In this document: in pieces, positions 1 to 5,525 of the stretch
Layout: every line of letters begins with the position of its first letter
Numbering within the stretch: position 1 is the first letter of the stretch
Origin: Sporomusa sp.
Lineage (GTDB): Bacteria; Bacillota_C; Negativicutes; Sporomusales; Sporomusaceae
Direction: 5' to 3'
Length of the DNA stretch: 8,962 nucleotides
Assembly: GCA_029256645.1 (NCBI GenBank)
Contig: JAQSXM010000113.1
Location: forward strand, 1-8,962
Notes under the pieces: model-generated
The model's database searches: none
Seen by the model: only the letters and a program-made list of their open reading frames with translations
What the model was told of the DNA's origin: nothing
Position numbers and translations under genes: made by a program

Positions 1-140
1 TGAGCAATAAACAAATTTGCCACAGTGTCGTCAATTGGTCCGCCGATAAATACAATACGGTCTTTTAATAGCCGTGAGTAAATATCATATGCTCGCTCAC
101 CGCGGTTAGACTGCTCTACTACAATTGGCACATAGGGCAT
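1..140 (-). CDS. clpP: ATP-dependent Clp protease proteolytic subunit ClpP, N-terminal part
   Basis: Only the first 46 codons are present; the gene runs off the left edge. The translation begins [10 protein letters not shown] and continues through [18 protein letters not shown], then IDDTVAN, which is the highly conserved N-terminal region of ClpP. ClpP is the cytoplasmic serine protease that forms a tetradecameric barrel and degrades substrates fed to it by ClpX, ClpC or ClpA. The catalytic Ser-His-Asp residues lie outside the window. The ATG at 138-140 is preceded by GAGGTGA at a good distance. The gene follows tig by 25 bases on the same strand, the usual tig-clpP order (often followed by clpX and lon), so the two are probably co-transcribed. 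Identification is firm despite truncation. Confidence 0.95.
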   Translation of the reverse strand, partial: MPYVPIVVEQSNRGERAYDIYSRLLKDRIVFIGGPIDDTVANLFIA

Positions 141-165
141 AACAAATCACCTCAAAATCCTAAAT

Positions 166-1455
166 TTATTGTGCTGCAACACTATCGATTATTAATTGGG
201 CAGCTTTTTTACGCATAACAGAGTCGCTGAGCGCCTGGAAGCGGTTAGTCTCACGAATCACTTTTGCAATCTCTTCAACTGTTGTCTGATAATTTTGAGC
301 CATGGATTCAATTTCCCGCTGAAGTTCTTCAGGCGCAGCGGTAAATCCTTCTGCTTTAACAATAGCCTCAAGAACAAGGTCGGTTTTTACATTATATAAC
401 GCTGAAGCACGGTAGTTCTCCCTCAAGGCTGCTATATCCATTTTAGTATATTCAAGATATTTTTCAAGTTGCATGCCGCGCTGTTGTAAATTTACATCAA
501 GGTCTTGAATCATGTTATCAGTTTGGTTTTCAACCATTATTTCAGGAACGTCAATTTCAGCATTATCCACTACAGCTTTAATAGCAGCCGTACGGAACTC
601 ACGTTCGGCTTTATCTACGGCGGCCTGTTCTAACTTATTCTTAATATCGCTTTTTAATTCCGCAAGAGTATCAAATTCGCCGGATTCTTTGGCAAACTCA
701 TCGTCAAGCTCAGGCATTTCCTTCCGCTTGATGTCATGAATGTTTACTGTAAACTTAGCGGCTTTACCAGCTAATTCGGCAACAAAGTAATCTTCCGGAA
801 AAGAAACACTTACTTCCCGCTCATCACCTGACTTAGCACCAACTAGTTGTTCCTCAAAGCCAGGGATAAAGCTGCCTGAACCGATTTCCAGCGGATAACT
901 CTTGCCCTCGCCACCATCAAACGGAACCCCATCAACAAAACCTTTAAAATCAATAATGGCCAAGTCGCCTTGTTTGAGTTCAGCGTTTTCCACCACTACC
1001 ATTTTTGCGTTGCGGCTGCGATTTTTTTCCAGTTCAGCGTCTACGTCGGCATCAGTAACCTCAGTAATTGTCTTTTCTATTACAAGATTTTTATATTGAC
1101 CTAAAGTAACTTCAGGCTTTTTAATAACAGTGGCTTTAAACACTAACGGCTGGTCTTCTCCTAAAGTAACAACTTCAATTTCCGGACGGCCCACAGGATC
1201 AATAGCCTGTTCTTCCAAAGCTTTGGCATATGCCTGAGGAGCCAGGATTTCAAAAGCCTCGTCAAGTAATGCCTCTTTCCCAATGCGCATTTCAACTACC
1301 TTGCGAGGAGCTTTGCCTTTACGAAAACCGGGAATGTTGACCTGATTAGCCAGCTTGCGGTAAGCCTTTTCAACAGCTTTGGCCACCTCAGTTTGGGGTA
1401 TTTCAAGATTAAGCACTGTTTTATGATTGTCTATTCTTTCCGCTGTTACCTTCAT
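166..1455 (-). CDS. tig: Trigger factor, ribosome-associated chaperone and peptidyl-prolyl isomerase
   Basis: Full-length trigger factor (429 residues; family usually about 430). It binds at the ribosome exit tunnel and shields nascent chains in the cytoplasm. The N-terminal ribosome-binding domain carries the signature loop GFRKGKAP at residues 43-50. A central FKBP-type isomerase domain spans about residues 162-243, with GDLAIIDFKGFVDG at its start and FIPGFEEQLVG inside. The rest is the alpha-helical C-terminal domain that forms the substrate cradle, ending VAAQ. The ATG at 1455 has GGAGGA about 7 bases upstream. clpP follows 25 bases downstream, giving a folding-plus-degradation operon. 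A TTGACA on this strand (1504-1509) lacks a -10 box at the right distance, so the promoter is not assigned. Nothing is missing or broken. Confidence 0.98.
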   Translation of the reverse strand: MKVTAERIDNHKTVLNLEIPQTEVAKAVEKAYRKLANQVNIPGFRKGKAPRKVVEMRIGKEALLDEAFEILAPQAYAKALEEQAIDPVGRPEIEVVTLGEDQPLVFKATVIKKPEVTLGQYKNLVIEKTITEVTDADVDAELEKNRSRNAKMVVVENAELKQGDLAIIDFKGFVDGVPFDGGEGKSYPLEIGSGSFIPGFEEQLVGAKSGDEREVSVSFPEDYFVAELAGKAAKFTVNIHDIKRKEMPELDDEFAKESGEFDTLAELKSDIKNKLEQAAVDKAEREFRTAAIKAVVDNAEIDVPEIMVENQTDNMIQDLDVNLQQRGMQLEKYLEYTKMDIAALRENYRASALYNVKTDLVLEAIVKAEGFTAAPEELQREIESMAQNYQTTVEEIAKVIRETNRFQALSDSVMRKKAAQLIIDSVAAQ

Positions 1456-1663
1456 TTATGTATTTCCTCCTTATTAAATTAACTGCTGACACAGCTTATT
1501 AATTGTCAACATAGTTCTCCCGCTAATAGTATTCCCATTATTGACATAAATTTTATGGGGTTCCTGGTTTAACCATTATTTATTTTCCGGCCAGTGTCCA
1601 TAATTTGTAGCAATGTCATGAATAATATCATAACACAACTAAATAACAAAGACAAGATATGAG

Positions 1664-1692
1664 CAAAAAACCCAGCAGGCATGTGCTGGGTT
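1664..1692 (-). terminator. Rho-independent terminator of tRNA-Gly
   Basis: Read on the minus strand, AACCCAGCA pairs with TGCTGGGTT (arms 1684-1692 and 1669-1677) around a 6-base loop, followed by a run of T. It lies about 11 bases beyond the tRNA 3' end and should stop transcription before tig. Confidence 0.85.
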
Positions 1693-1702
1693 ATGTGTAA
1701 TA

Positions 1703-1777
1703 TGGAGCGGAAAACGAGATTCGAACTCGCGACCCTCGCCTTGGCAAGGCGATGCTCTACCGCTGAGCTACTTCCGC
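1703..1777 (-). tRNA. tRNA-Gly(GCC)
   Basis: The minus strand folds as a 75-base tRNA with the CCA end encoded (1703-1705). The acceptor GCGGAAG (1777-1771) pairs with TTTCCGC including one G-U. The anticodon loop reads CTTGCCAAG, placing GCC at 1743-1745. The T-arm contains GTTCGAATC. It has its own promoter and terminator, so it is a monocistronic unit. Confidence 0.97.
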
Positions 1778-1801
1778 GTATCGTCATTAAGAACAATACT
1801 G

Positions 1802-1830
1802 ATTATATACCGTAATCAATTATTTGTCAA
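1802..1830 (-). promoter_or_regulatory. Consensus sigma-70/sigma-A promoter of tRNA-Gly
   Basis: On the minus strand TTGACA (1825-1830) and TATAAT (1802-1807) are both perfect matches, separated by exactly 17 bases. The start would fall about 18 bases before the mature tRNA 5' end. This fits a strong stable-RNA promoter. It is back to back with the radical SAM gene on the other strand. Confidence 0.9.
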
Positions 1831-1862
1831 CTGGATTAATTGACTAAATTGTTCCTGTAACT

Positions 1863-1891
1863 AACACCTGCCTGCCAGCCTGCATATTATG
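1863..1891 (+). promoter_or_regulatory. Possible sporulation-type (sigma-K-like) promoter of the radical SAM cassette
   Basis: The segment AACA (1863-1866), 16 bases, then CATATTATG (1883-1891) resembles the mother-cell sigma-K pattern mACm-N16-CATAnnnTA, with the last base differing. No good sigma-A pair is seen between 1831 and 1913: TATTAT (1885-1890) and TATAAG (1892-1897) lack a -35 at the correct distance. The motif has low information content, so chance occurrence is quite possible. Confidence 0.2.
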
Positions 1892-1913
1892 TATAAGGGT
1901 TTACAAGGAAGAG

Positions 1914-3179
1914 ATGCCCATGAAGGAGGCTGGTCAGTTGTATTACCGGTTAAACAAGGACTGCGTGCTAGTAGAAGGCCAGGCCCGGGGAGCCATCTAT
2001 GCATTAACTGCAGGCCGGGTATATTCTATTAATCAAGGGGCTGTCAAACTATTGCAGGCATGCCAGCAAGCGGCCCTAGAAGACATAATGGATCTTAATT
2101 TACCTGATAACAAACTCTATCTATCATTTCTGGACAAATTGACAGCCAAAGGCTTAGGCTCTGTCTACACTGAATCTCCTGAGCAAAAGAGATCCCTGCC
2201 AAATTATCAGCCCAAACTGGAATTTATCTGGCTGGAGCTTACTGCAAACTGCAACAACCGGTGCTTACACTGCTATTCAGCAAGCAGTCCCCATACACCT
2301 GCGAGTTCTGTACCGCATGATCGCTGGCTGGAGATTATTCGGGAGGCCCGCCAGGAAGGAGCTACCGGCATCCAGCTTATTGGTGGTGAACCGCTGCTTT
2401 ACCCCAGGTGGCGAGAGCTCGTTGTTAAAGCGCAAGAAGAAAACTATGAACTAATTGAGATATTCACCAACGCCACACTTGTCGACGACGACTGTATTGA
2501 TTTTTTTAAACAGCATAACGTCAGCATTGCTACCACTATTTACGCTGACAATGCGTCAGTCCACGATACAGTGACACTTCATGCCGGCAGCTTTGACAAA
2601 ACTATGTCGGCTATTAAAAAGATTTTAGCTAAAGATATTCCCCTGCGAATTGCTTCCATTATTATGAGAGCCAATGAACACGAAGTGACCAACATAATGA
2701 ATTTATACGCCGAACTGGGGCTTGAACCGATGCCTCCGGATGTTGTACGCCCCACAGGGCGGGGCGATAACCAAACCCTGCTTCCCCTAAACTACACCAA
2801 ACCACTAGTTAAACCACCATTTTTTACAGATGCTGAATCATTTGCTAAAGCTCAGAATTTTCATAGTTGTTTAGCCGGCCGGTTGGCCATAACAGCTGAC
2901 GGTGATGTCATACCCTGTATATTTGCCCGGGATCAAGTCTGTGGGAGCATATTGCAAACACCACTGCATGACATACTTAACGGAGAATCACTTACTGAGT
3001 GTTGGTGTACCACTAAAGATTGTATAAATAAATGCAAAGCCTGCGAGTACCGCTATGCCTGTGGCGACTGCCGGCCGCTGGCACAAGGCCTGGATCCTCA
3101 AAAATCATGGCAGGCTCCACCTGCCGACTGTCTATACAATCCTTACACAGGAAAATGGGAGGACGATAATAATGTCTGA
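1914..3179 (+). CDS. Radical SAM/SPASM peptide maturase with N-terminal PqqD-like region
   Basis: Predicted 421-residue enzyme that would install a radical-generated modification, most likely on the Cys-rich protein encoded immediately downstream. Residues 8-85 resemble a PqqD-like peptide-recognition region. The radical SAM core follows: CNNRCLHC gives the CxxxCxxC cluster site (Cys 113, 117, 120) and GGEP lies at 157-160. The C-terminal SPASM region binds auxiliary Fe-S clusters: Cys 319 and 335 flank GRLAITADGDVIP, then CKACEYRYACGDC (Cys 374, 377, 383, 386) and Cys 406. Several extra Cys (343, 363, 365, 370) are present. The second ATG at 1920 sits 8 bases after AAGGAAG and may be the real start, giving 419 residues. 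The 3' end overlaps the next gene by 8 bases. Family architecture is certain; exact chemistry (thioether or other crosslink) is unknown, and I do not assign a subfamily. Confidence 0.93.
   Translation: MPMKEAGQLYYRLNKDCVLVEGQARGAIYALTAGRVYSINQGAVKLLQACQQAALEDIMDLNLPDNKLYLSFLDKLTAKGLGSVYTESPEQKRSLPNYQPKLEFIWLELTANCNNRCLHCYSASSPHTPASSVPHDRWLEIIREARQEGATGIQLIGGEPLLYPRWRELVVKAQEENYELIEIFTNATLVDDDCIDFFKQHNVSIATTIYADNASVHDTVTLHAGSFDKTMSAIKKILAKDIPLRIASIIMRANEHEVTNIMNLYAELGLEPMPPDVVRPTGRGDNQTLLPLNYTKPLVKPPFFTDAESFAKAQNFHSCLAGRLAITADGDVIPCIFARDQVCGSILQTPLHDILNGESLTECWCTTKDCINKCKACEYRYACGDCRPLAQGLDPQKSWQAPPADCLYNPYTGKWEDDNNV
3157..3163 (+). promoter_or_regulatory. Strong ribosome binding site for the repeat peptide, inside the maturase gene
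   Basis: GGGAGGA ends 8 bases before the ATG at 3172. It fixes that start over the in-frame ATG at 3055, which has no comparable site and would embed the protein deep in the maturase gene. The maturase stop codon (3177-3179) lies just past the new start, which suggests translational coupling. Confidence 0.85.
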
Positions 3180-3627
3180 TGAAAAATACAATAATCCTAA
3201 ATGGGAGTCCCCTAAACTTGAAGAGTGGGATGATGATGATTTTGATGATGACGAGTTTGATGACGAAGAGTTTGATGACGAAGAGTTTGACAACCGGGTT
3301 AACAATATCGGCTGCCGGCCCTCCTGGTCGCCTTGCAGTCCTAATAAGCCCATTGGCTGCCGCCCCTCCTGGTCGCCCTGCAGTCCTAATAGGCCCATTG
3401 GCTGCCGCCCCTCATGGTCGCCTTGCCAGCCTAATCGGCCAATTGGCTGCCAACCCTCCTGGTCGCCTTGCCGCCCTAATAAGCCTATTGGCTGCCAACC
3501 CTCTTGGTCACCTTGCCAGCCTAATCGGCCAATTGGCTGCCAACCCTCTTGGTCGCCTTGCTATCCCAATTCATGCTCACCGCGGCGATGCAGGCCTAAT
3601 ACGAATCGCCTCTGCAACCCCCTATAA
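3172..3627 (+). CDS. Tandem-repeat Cys/Trp/Pro-rich protein, putative RiPP precursor
   Basis: The 151-residue product has two contrasting halves. Residues 1-41 are strongly acidic, including FDDDE-FDDEE-FDDEE at residues 24-38, and look like a leader. From residue 47 six 15-residue repeats follow, consensus GC(R/Q)PSWSPCxPN(K/R)PI, then a Cys-rich tail with RRCRPN and LCNPL. There are 15 Cys (12 in the repeats in C-x6-C spacing, 3 in the tail), one Trp per repeat, and no Asp or Glu after residue 46. There is no signal peptide or membrane segment. The 8-base overlap with the maturase gene makes it the likely substrate. The core has no acidic acceptor residues, so any thioethers would have to target Ser, Trp, Asn, Arg/Gln or Ile positions. 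Alternatives are a modified structural protein such as a spore-coat component, or a metal-binding protein. I recognise no named family. Confidence 0.8.
   Translation: MSDEKYNNPKWESPKLEEWDDDDFDDDEFDDEEFDDEEFDNRVNNIGCRPSWSPCSPNKPIGCRPSWSPCSPNRPIGCRPSWSPCQPNRPIGCQPSWSPCRPNKPIGCQPSWSPCQPNRPIGCQPSWSPCYPNSCSPRRCRPNTNRLCNPL
3241..3285 (+). repeat. Three 15-bp tandem repeats encoding FDDDE/FDDEE
   Basis: Units at 3241-3255, 3256-3270 and 3271-3285 each encode Phe followed by four acidic residues. The second and third units are identical in DNA. They lie in the presumed leader of the repeat peptide. Confidence 0.9.
3310..3579 (+). repeat. Six 45-bp tandem repeats encoding the GCxPSWSPC unit
   Basis: Units start at 3310, 3355, 3400, 3445, 3490 and 3535. 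Each encodes 15 residues with GC at the start and PSWSPC in the middle. Units 1-3 have Arg after the first Cys and units 4-6 have Gln. The last unit diverges at its end (YPNSCS). The DNA is nearly identical between neighbours, with differences mainly in third positions and in the residue after the second Cys. Confidence 0.95.
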
Positions 3628-3639
3628 CTCCTATTAGTT

Positions 3640-3665
3640 AAAAAGGCGTTTAAAAACGCCTTTTT
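3640..3665. terminator. Bidirectional terminator between the peptide cassette and the DUF2238 gene
   Basis: GGCGTT (3645-3650) pairs with AACGCC (3655-3660), flanked by A-runs on the left and T-runs on the right. A stem with a U-tract therefore forms in either direction. It lies 13 bases after the peptide stop and 28 bases beyond the stop of the converging minus-strand gene, so it probably serves both. Confidence 0.85.
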
Positions 3666-3693
3666 AAAATTGCGAAATTATATAAACTACACG

Positions 3694-4275
3694 TTATTTT
3701 TGCGGGTGTTTATTACTAAGTGACAATATAGTTACAGCATAAACCGCCGCAATAAGCGACCCAATTACATCGGCTATTAAATCCAGATCTGTATCTAGCA
3801 GGCTTGGTTGGCTGGGAACACTCGGCTTCATTGTAAAATCCCCGATAAATTCACCGATCTCATAGAAAACCCCGACACTTAACCCTAATGATACAACAAA
3901 AATGAATCTAAAACTGCGGCTTATTACTGGCTGGGTAAGCTGGCAGACAAGATTATAAGCAAATAATGAAAATGAATAACTCCCAAAAACATGTTGAATC
4001 TTATCAAAAACTGTTGAAGTAGCATATAGATTTATATATAGCCCAAAAAAGCTATCACTAAGAATCGTCATCATCATAAGCGCTCGTATGGTGTTGTTGA
4101 TGTCAATACTATATTTTGTTTCAATATATGTATAAATTACCCACACGCCCGCTTTTATTGCTATATTTTGCGCATACTCATGCCGGCCTTGTGTTAACAA
4201 TGCTATTATGATTCCGATCATTCCAACAAGAAATATTATTGTAAAGAAAAAAAGAAGCTTTCTGTGATTTGTCAA
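3694..4275 (-). CDS. DUF2238/YjdF-like integral membrane protein
   Basis: A 193-residue hydrophobic protein with about five predicted membrane segments, roughly at residues 8-27, 66-85, 95-112, 122-140 and 166-186. Conserved-looking polar residues lie at FDKIQHVFG (residues 90-98), YEIGEFIGD (138-146) and LLDTDLDLIAD (159-169). This pattern of Asp/His, then Glu pairs, then an Asp-rich motif before the last helix matches the DUF2238 (YjdF) family as I recall it, and the length fits. The molecular function of that family is unknown to me. The start is TTG (4273-4275), supported by GGGAGGGG about 5 bases upstream; the first in-frame Met is only at residue 19, inside the first helix. It converges on the radical SAM cassette, so a functional link is not implied. 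Confidence 0.75.
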   Translation of the reverse strand: MTNHRKLLFFFTIIFLVGMIGIIIALLTQGRHEYAQNIAIKAGVWVIYTYIETKYSIDINNTIRALMMMTILSDSFFGLYINLYATSTVFDKIQHVFGSYSFSLFAYNLVCQLTQPVISRSFRFIFVVSLGLSVGVFYEIGEFIGDFTMKPSVPSQPSLLDTDLDLIADVIGSLIAAVYAVTILSLSNKHPQK

Positions 4276-4377
4276 CTAAACCCCTCCCTGCATCTTATTA
4301 TTGTCCAGTTAGCAAAACAATAACCAACAGAGACCTTTTACACTGACTAAAAATCAACGCTAGTCTGAAGCCACCGC

Positions 4378-4407
4378 TTACATATCCCAGGGAATATATG
4401 GTATGAT
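4378..4407 (+). promoter_or_regulatory. Candidate promoter of the 82-residue protein gene
   Basis: TATGAT (4402-4407) preceded by TGG forms an extended -10 element. A weak TTACAT (4378-4383) lies 18 bases upstream. The transcript would begin near 4414, about 45 bases before the start codon. Confidence 0.45.
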
Positions 4408-4411
4408 AAAT

Positions 4412-4428
4412 ACAGCAATATATGCTGT
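4412..4428 (+). other. Small hairpin at the 5' end of the 82-residue protein mRNA
   Basis: ACAGCA (4412-4417) and TGCTGT (4423-4428) form a 6-bp stem with a 5-base loop. It sits at the predicted transcription start, where it could stabilise the mRNA; this role is inference. Confidence 0.4.
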
Positions 4429-4458
4429 TGGAATGTATTGTTCTAGGAGGTCAATTTT

Positions 4459-4707
4459 ATGAGAGCAATCGTGAGTAAAGACTTTTTCCTCAGTCAAACT
4501 CTCCCCATCAGAAAAATTGATCGCATAGCAATCTCTGCATATGGGGGCGATTTATCCGGCACCGGTTTAGGTAGTTCAGAAAACTTCCGGATACCGGCAC
4601 ATGTGTTAGAGCCGGGGCAAGTTATTCTTACAGCAACCGAGTGGTGTAACCTACTTGCCAGAGTACAAAATTGGCCAGCCAGTATGGGAATTATTAATTT
4701 GCAATAA
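4459..4707 (+). CDS. Small protein of unknown function, 82 residues
   Basis: I do not recognise this protein. It starts at an ATG placed 8 bases after AGGAGG (4445-4450), has a candidate promoter upstream and a strong terminator downstream, so it looks like a genuine single-gene unit. It has no signal peptide, membrane span or cysteine pair. Visible features are a Gly/Ser-rich stretch (YGGDLSGTGLGSSENF, residues 28-43), then a segment with VLEPGQVILTATEW (49-62). The alternation of hydrophobic and polar residues suggests a small mixed alpha/beta fold, possibly a regulatory or binding module. The neighbours, a membrane protein and tRNA genes, give no clue to its role. Confidence 0.7.
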   Translation: MRAIVSKDFFLSQTLPIRKIDRIAISAYGGDLSGTGLGSSENFRIPAHVLEPGQVILTATEWCNLLARVQNWPASMGIINLQ

Positions 4708-4729
4708 GTAACGATGAGCTATGCAAATA

Positions 4730-4766
4730 AAAAGAACTTCCAGGATTTTATCCTGGAAGTTCTTTT
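4730..4766. terminator. Bidirectional terminator, perfect 16-bp stem
   Basis: Positions 4730-4745 and 4751-4766 are exact reverse complements separated by TTTTA. Both ends carry A/T runs, so it can act on the plus strand (82-residue protein) and on the minus strand, just past tRNA-Leu at the end of the tRNA operon. Confidence 0.92.
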
Positions 4767-4770
4767 ACAT

Positions 4771-4855
4771 TGGTGCGGGAGACAGGAATTGAACCTGCAC
4801 GCCTCGCGGCGCTAGATCCTAAGTCTAGTGCGTCTGCCAGTTCCGCCACTCCCGC
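4771..4855 (-). tRNA. tRNA-Leu(TAG)
   Basis: An 85-base class II tRNA with a long variable arm and encoded CCA (4771-4773). The acceptor GCGGGAG pairs with CTCCCGC and the discriminator is A. The anticodon stem CTAGA/TCTAG encloses CTTAGGA, placing TAG at 4819-4821. It is the last gene of the minus-strand tRNA operon. Confidence 0.96.
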
Positions 4856-4930
4856 ATTGTTTCACAGCTTACCGCTGCAGATGTTATATTATCATAGTAA
4901 ACTCACTATGTCAATATCAATATTTTCCAG

Positions 4931-5006
4931 TGGTGACCCACGATGGATTCGAACCATCGACACCCTGATTAAAAGTCAGGTGCTCTACCAACTGAGCTAG
5001 TGGGTC
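4931..5006 (-). tRNA. tRNA-Lys(TTT), second copy
   Basis: A 76-base tRNA with encoded CCA (4931-4933). The acceptor GACCCAC pairs with GTGGGTC, and the anticodon loop CTTTTAA gives TTT at 4971-4973. It is fully paired and differs from the upstream copy at two positions. Confidence 0.97.
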
Positions 5007-5024
5007 TAAAACATAAAAGATAGA

Positions 5025-5100
5025 TGGTGACCCACGATGGACTCGAACCATCGACACCCTGATTAAAAGTCAGGTGCTCTACCAACTGAGCTAGTAGGTC
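5025..5100 (-). tRNA. tRNA-Lys(TTT), first copy
   Basis: A 76-base tRNA with encoded CCA (5025-5027) and TTT at 5065-5067. Compared with the next copy it has T instead of C at acceptor position 5, giving a U-G wobble in GACCTAC/GTGGGTC, and G instead of A in the T-loop. Both changes are tolerated, so it should be functional. Confidence 0.96.
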
Positions 5101-5114
5101 ATGGTATTAAGGCT

Positions 5115-5183
5115 GTTCCGCGCTAACGCTTGGAACTAAGCGATTCGCACAGGTTTCCACGTCGCTTACGCTCCTGGGAACCT
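5115..5183 (-). repeat. Hairpin-rich spacer inside the tRNA operon
   Basis: The 94-base gap between tRNA-Gln and tRNA-Lys holds two inverted repeats. In 5115-5136, GTTCC/GGAAC enclose GCG-CTAA-CGC. In 5151-5183, AGGTTTCC pairs imperfectly with GGGAACCT around a loop containing CGCTTACGCT. Similar motifs (CGCTAACGCT and CGCTTACGCT) appear in both, and ACGTCGCTTA recurs in the operon leader at 5371-5380. It may be a dispersed palindromic element or a processing signal; neither is shown. Confidence 0.5.
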
Positions 5184-5194
5184 GGCTCTGTTTA

Positions 5195-5270
5195 TGGCAG
5201 GGGCGGCTGGACTCGAACCAACGCATGACGGAGTCAAAGTCCGTTGCCTTACCAACTTGGCGACGCCCCT
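5195..5270 (-). tRNA. tRNA-Gln(TTG)
   Basis: A 76-base tRNA with encoded CCA (5195-5197). The acceptor AGGGGCG pairs with CGCCCCT and the discriminator is G. The anticodon stem ACGGA/TCCGT encloses CTTTGAC, giving TTG at 5235-5237. Confidence 0.96.
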
Positions 5271-5287
5271 ACAATATGGAAATAAAT

Positions 5288-5364
5288 TGGGGTGACTAGA
5301 GGGTCTCGAACCCTCGAATACCGGAGCCACAATCCGGCGTGTTAACCACTTCACCATAGCCACC
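5288..5364 (-). tRNA. tRNA-His(GTG)
   Basis: A 77-base tRNA including the genome-encoded G at position -1 (base 5364), which faces discriminator C, the histidine identity feature. The acceptor GTGGCTA pairs with TAGTCAC. The anticodon stem CCGGA/TCCGG encloses TTGTGGC, with GTG at 5328-5330. CCA is encoded at 5288-5290. It is the first gene of the operon. Confidence 0.97.
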
Positions 5365-5392
5365 ATATGAACGTCGCTTAACGACAGAATTT

Positions 5393-5421
5393 ATTCTATC
5401 ATGCCAAATTAATTATGTCAA
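5393..5421 (-). promoter_or_regulatory. Strong promoter of the His-Gln-Lys-Lys-Leu tRNA operon
   Basis: On the minus strand TTGACA (5416-5421) lies 17 bases from TAGAAT (5393-5398), which is preceded by TG for an extended -10. The start would be near 5386, about 22 bases before tRNA-His. The leader begins with a small GTCG-TTAAG-CGAC hairpin (5373-5385). Confidence 0.88.
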
Positions 5422-5525
5422 GGGTCATTATTTCCTTTTTCTATTAACAATAGTTCAGTTGTATTCAGGGACATTTGCCGGATATAACAAGACTTATTTA
5501 CAGGACAACAACAGGCTTTTGACGT

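Noticed and set aside
1504..1509. Perfect TTGACA on the minus strand as the tig -35 box
   Set aside because: No -10-like hexamer lies 16-18 bases downstream; the nearest T/A-rich hexamer is about 22 bases away.
1569..1796. Minus-strand open frame of 75 codons over the tRNA-Gly region
   Set aside because: It reads through tRNA-Gly and its terminator; the frame is a by-product of the tRNA sequence.
3055..3171. Longer start for the repeat peptide at the ATG at 3055
   Set aside because: It would overlap the essential SPASM coding region in another frame. The ATG at 3172 has a far better ribosome binding site.
3310..3579. CRISPR array
   Set aside because: The 45-bp units are contiguous, in frame and coding, with no unique spacers.
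3179..3637. Second plus-strand frame over the repeats (Leu/Ala/Gly-rich)
   Set aside because: Repetitive DNA keeps other frames open. Only the Cys/Trp frame has a start with a good ribosome binding site and a sensible leader.
4770..5000. Plus-strand open frame with the translation VRETGIEPARL
   Set aside because: This is the well-known spurious translation antisense to tRNA-Leu and tRNA-Lys.
5166..5366. Minus-strand open frame across tRNA-Gln and tRNA-His
   Set aside because: It is fully explained by the two tRNA genes and has no ribosome binding site.
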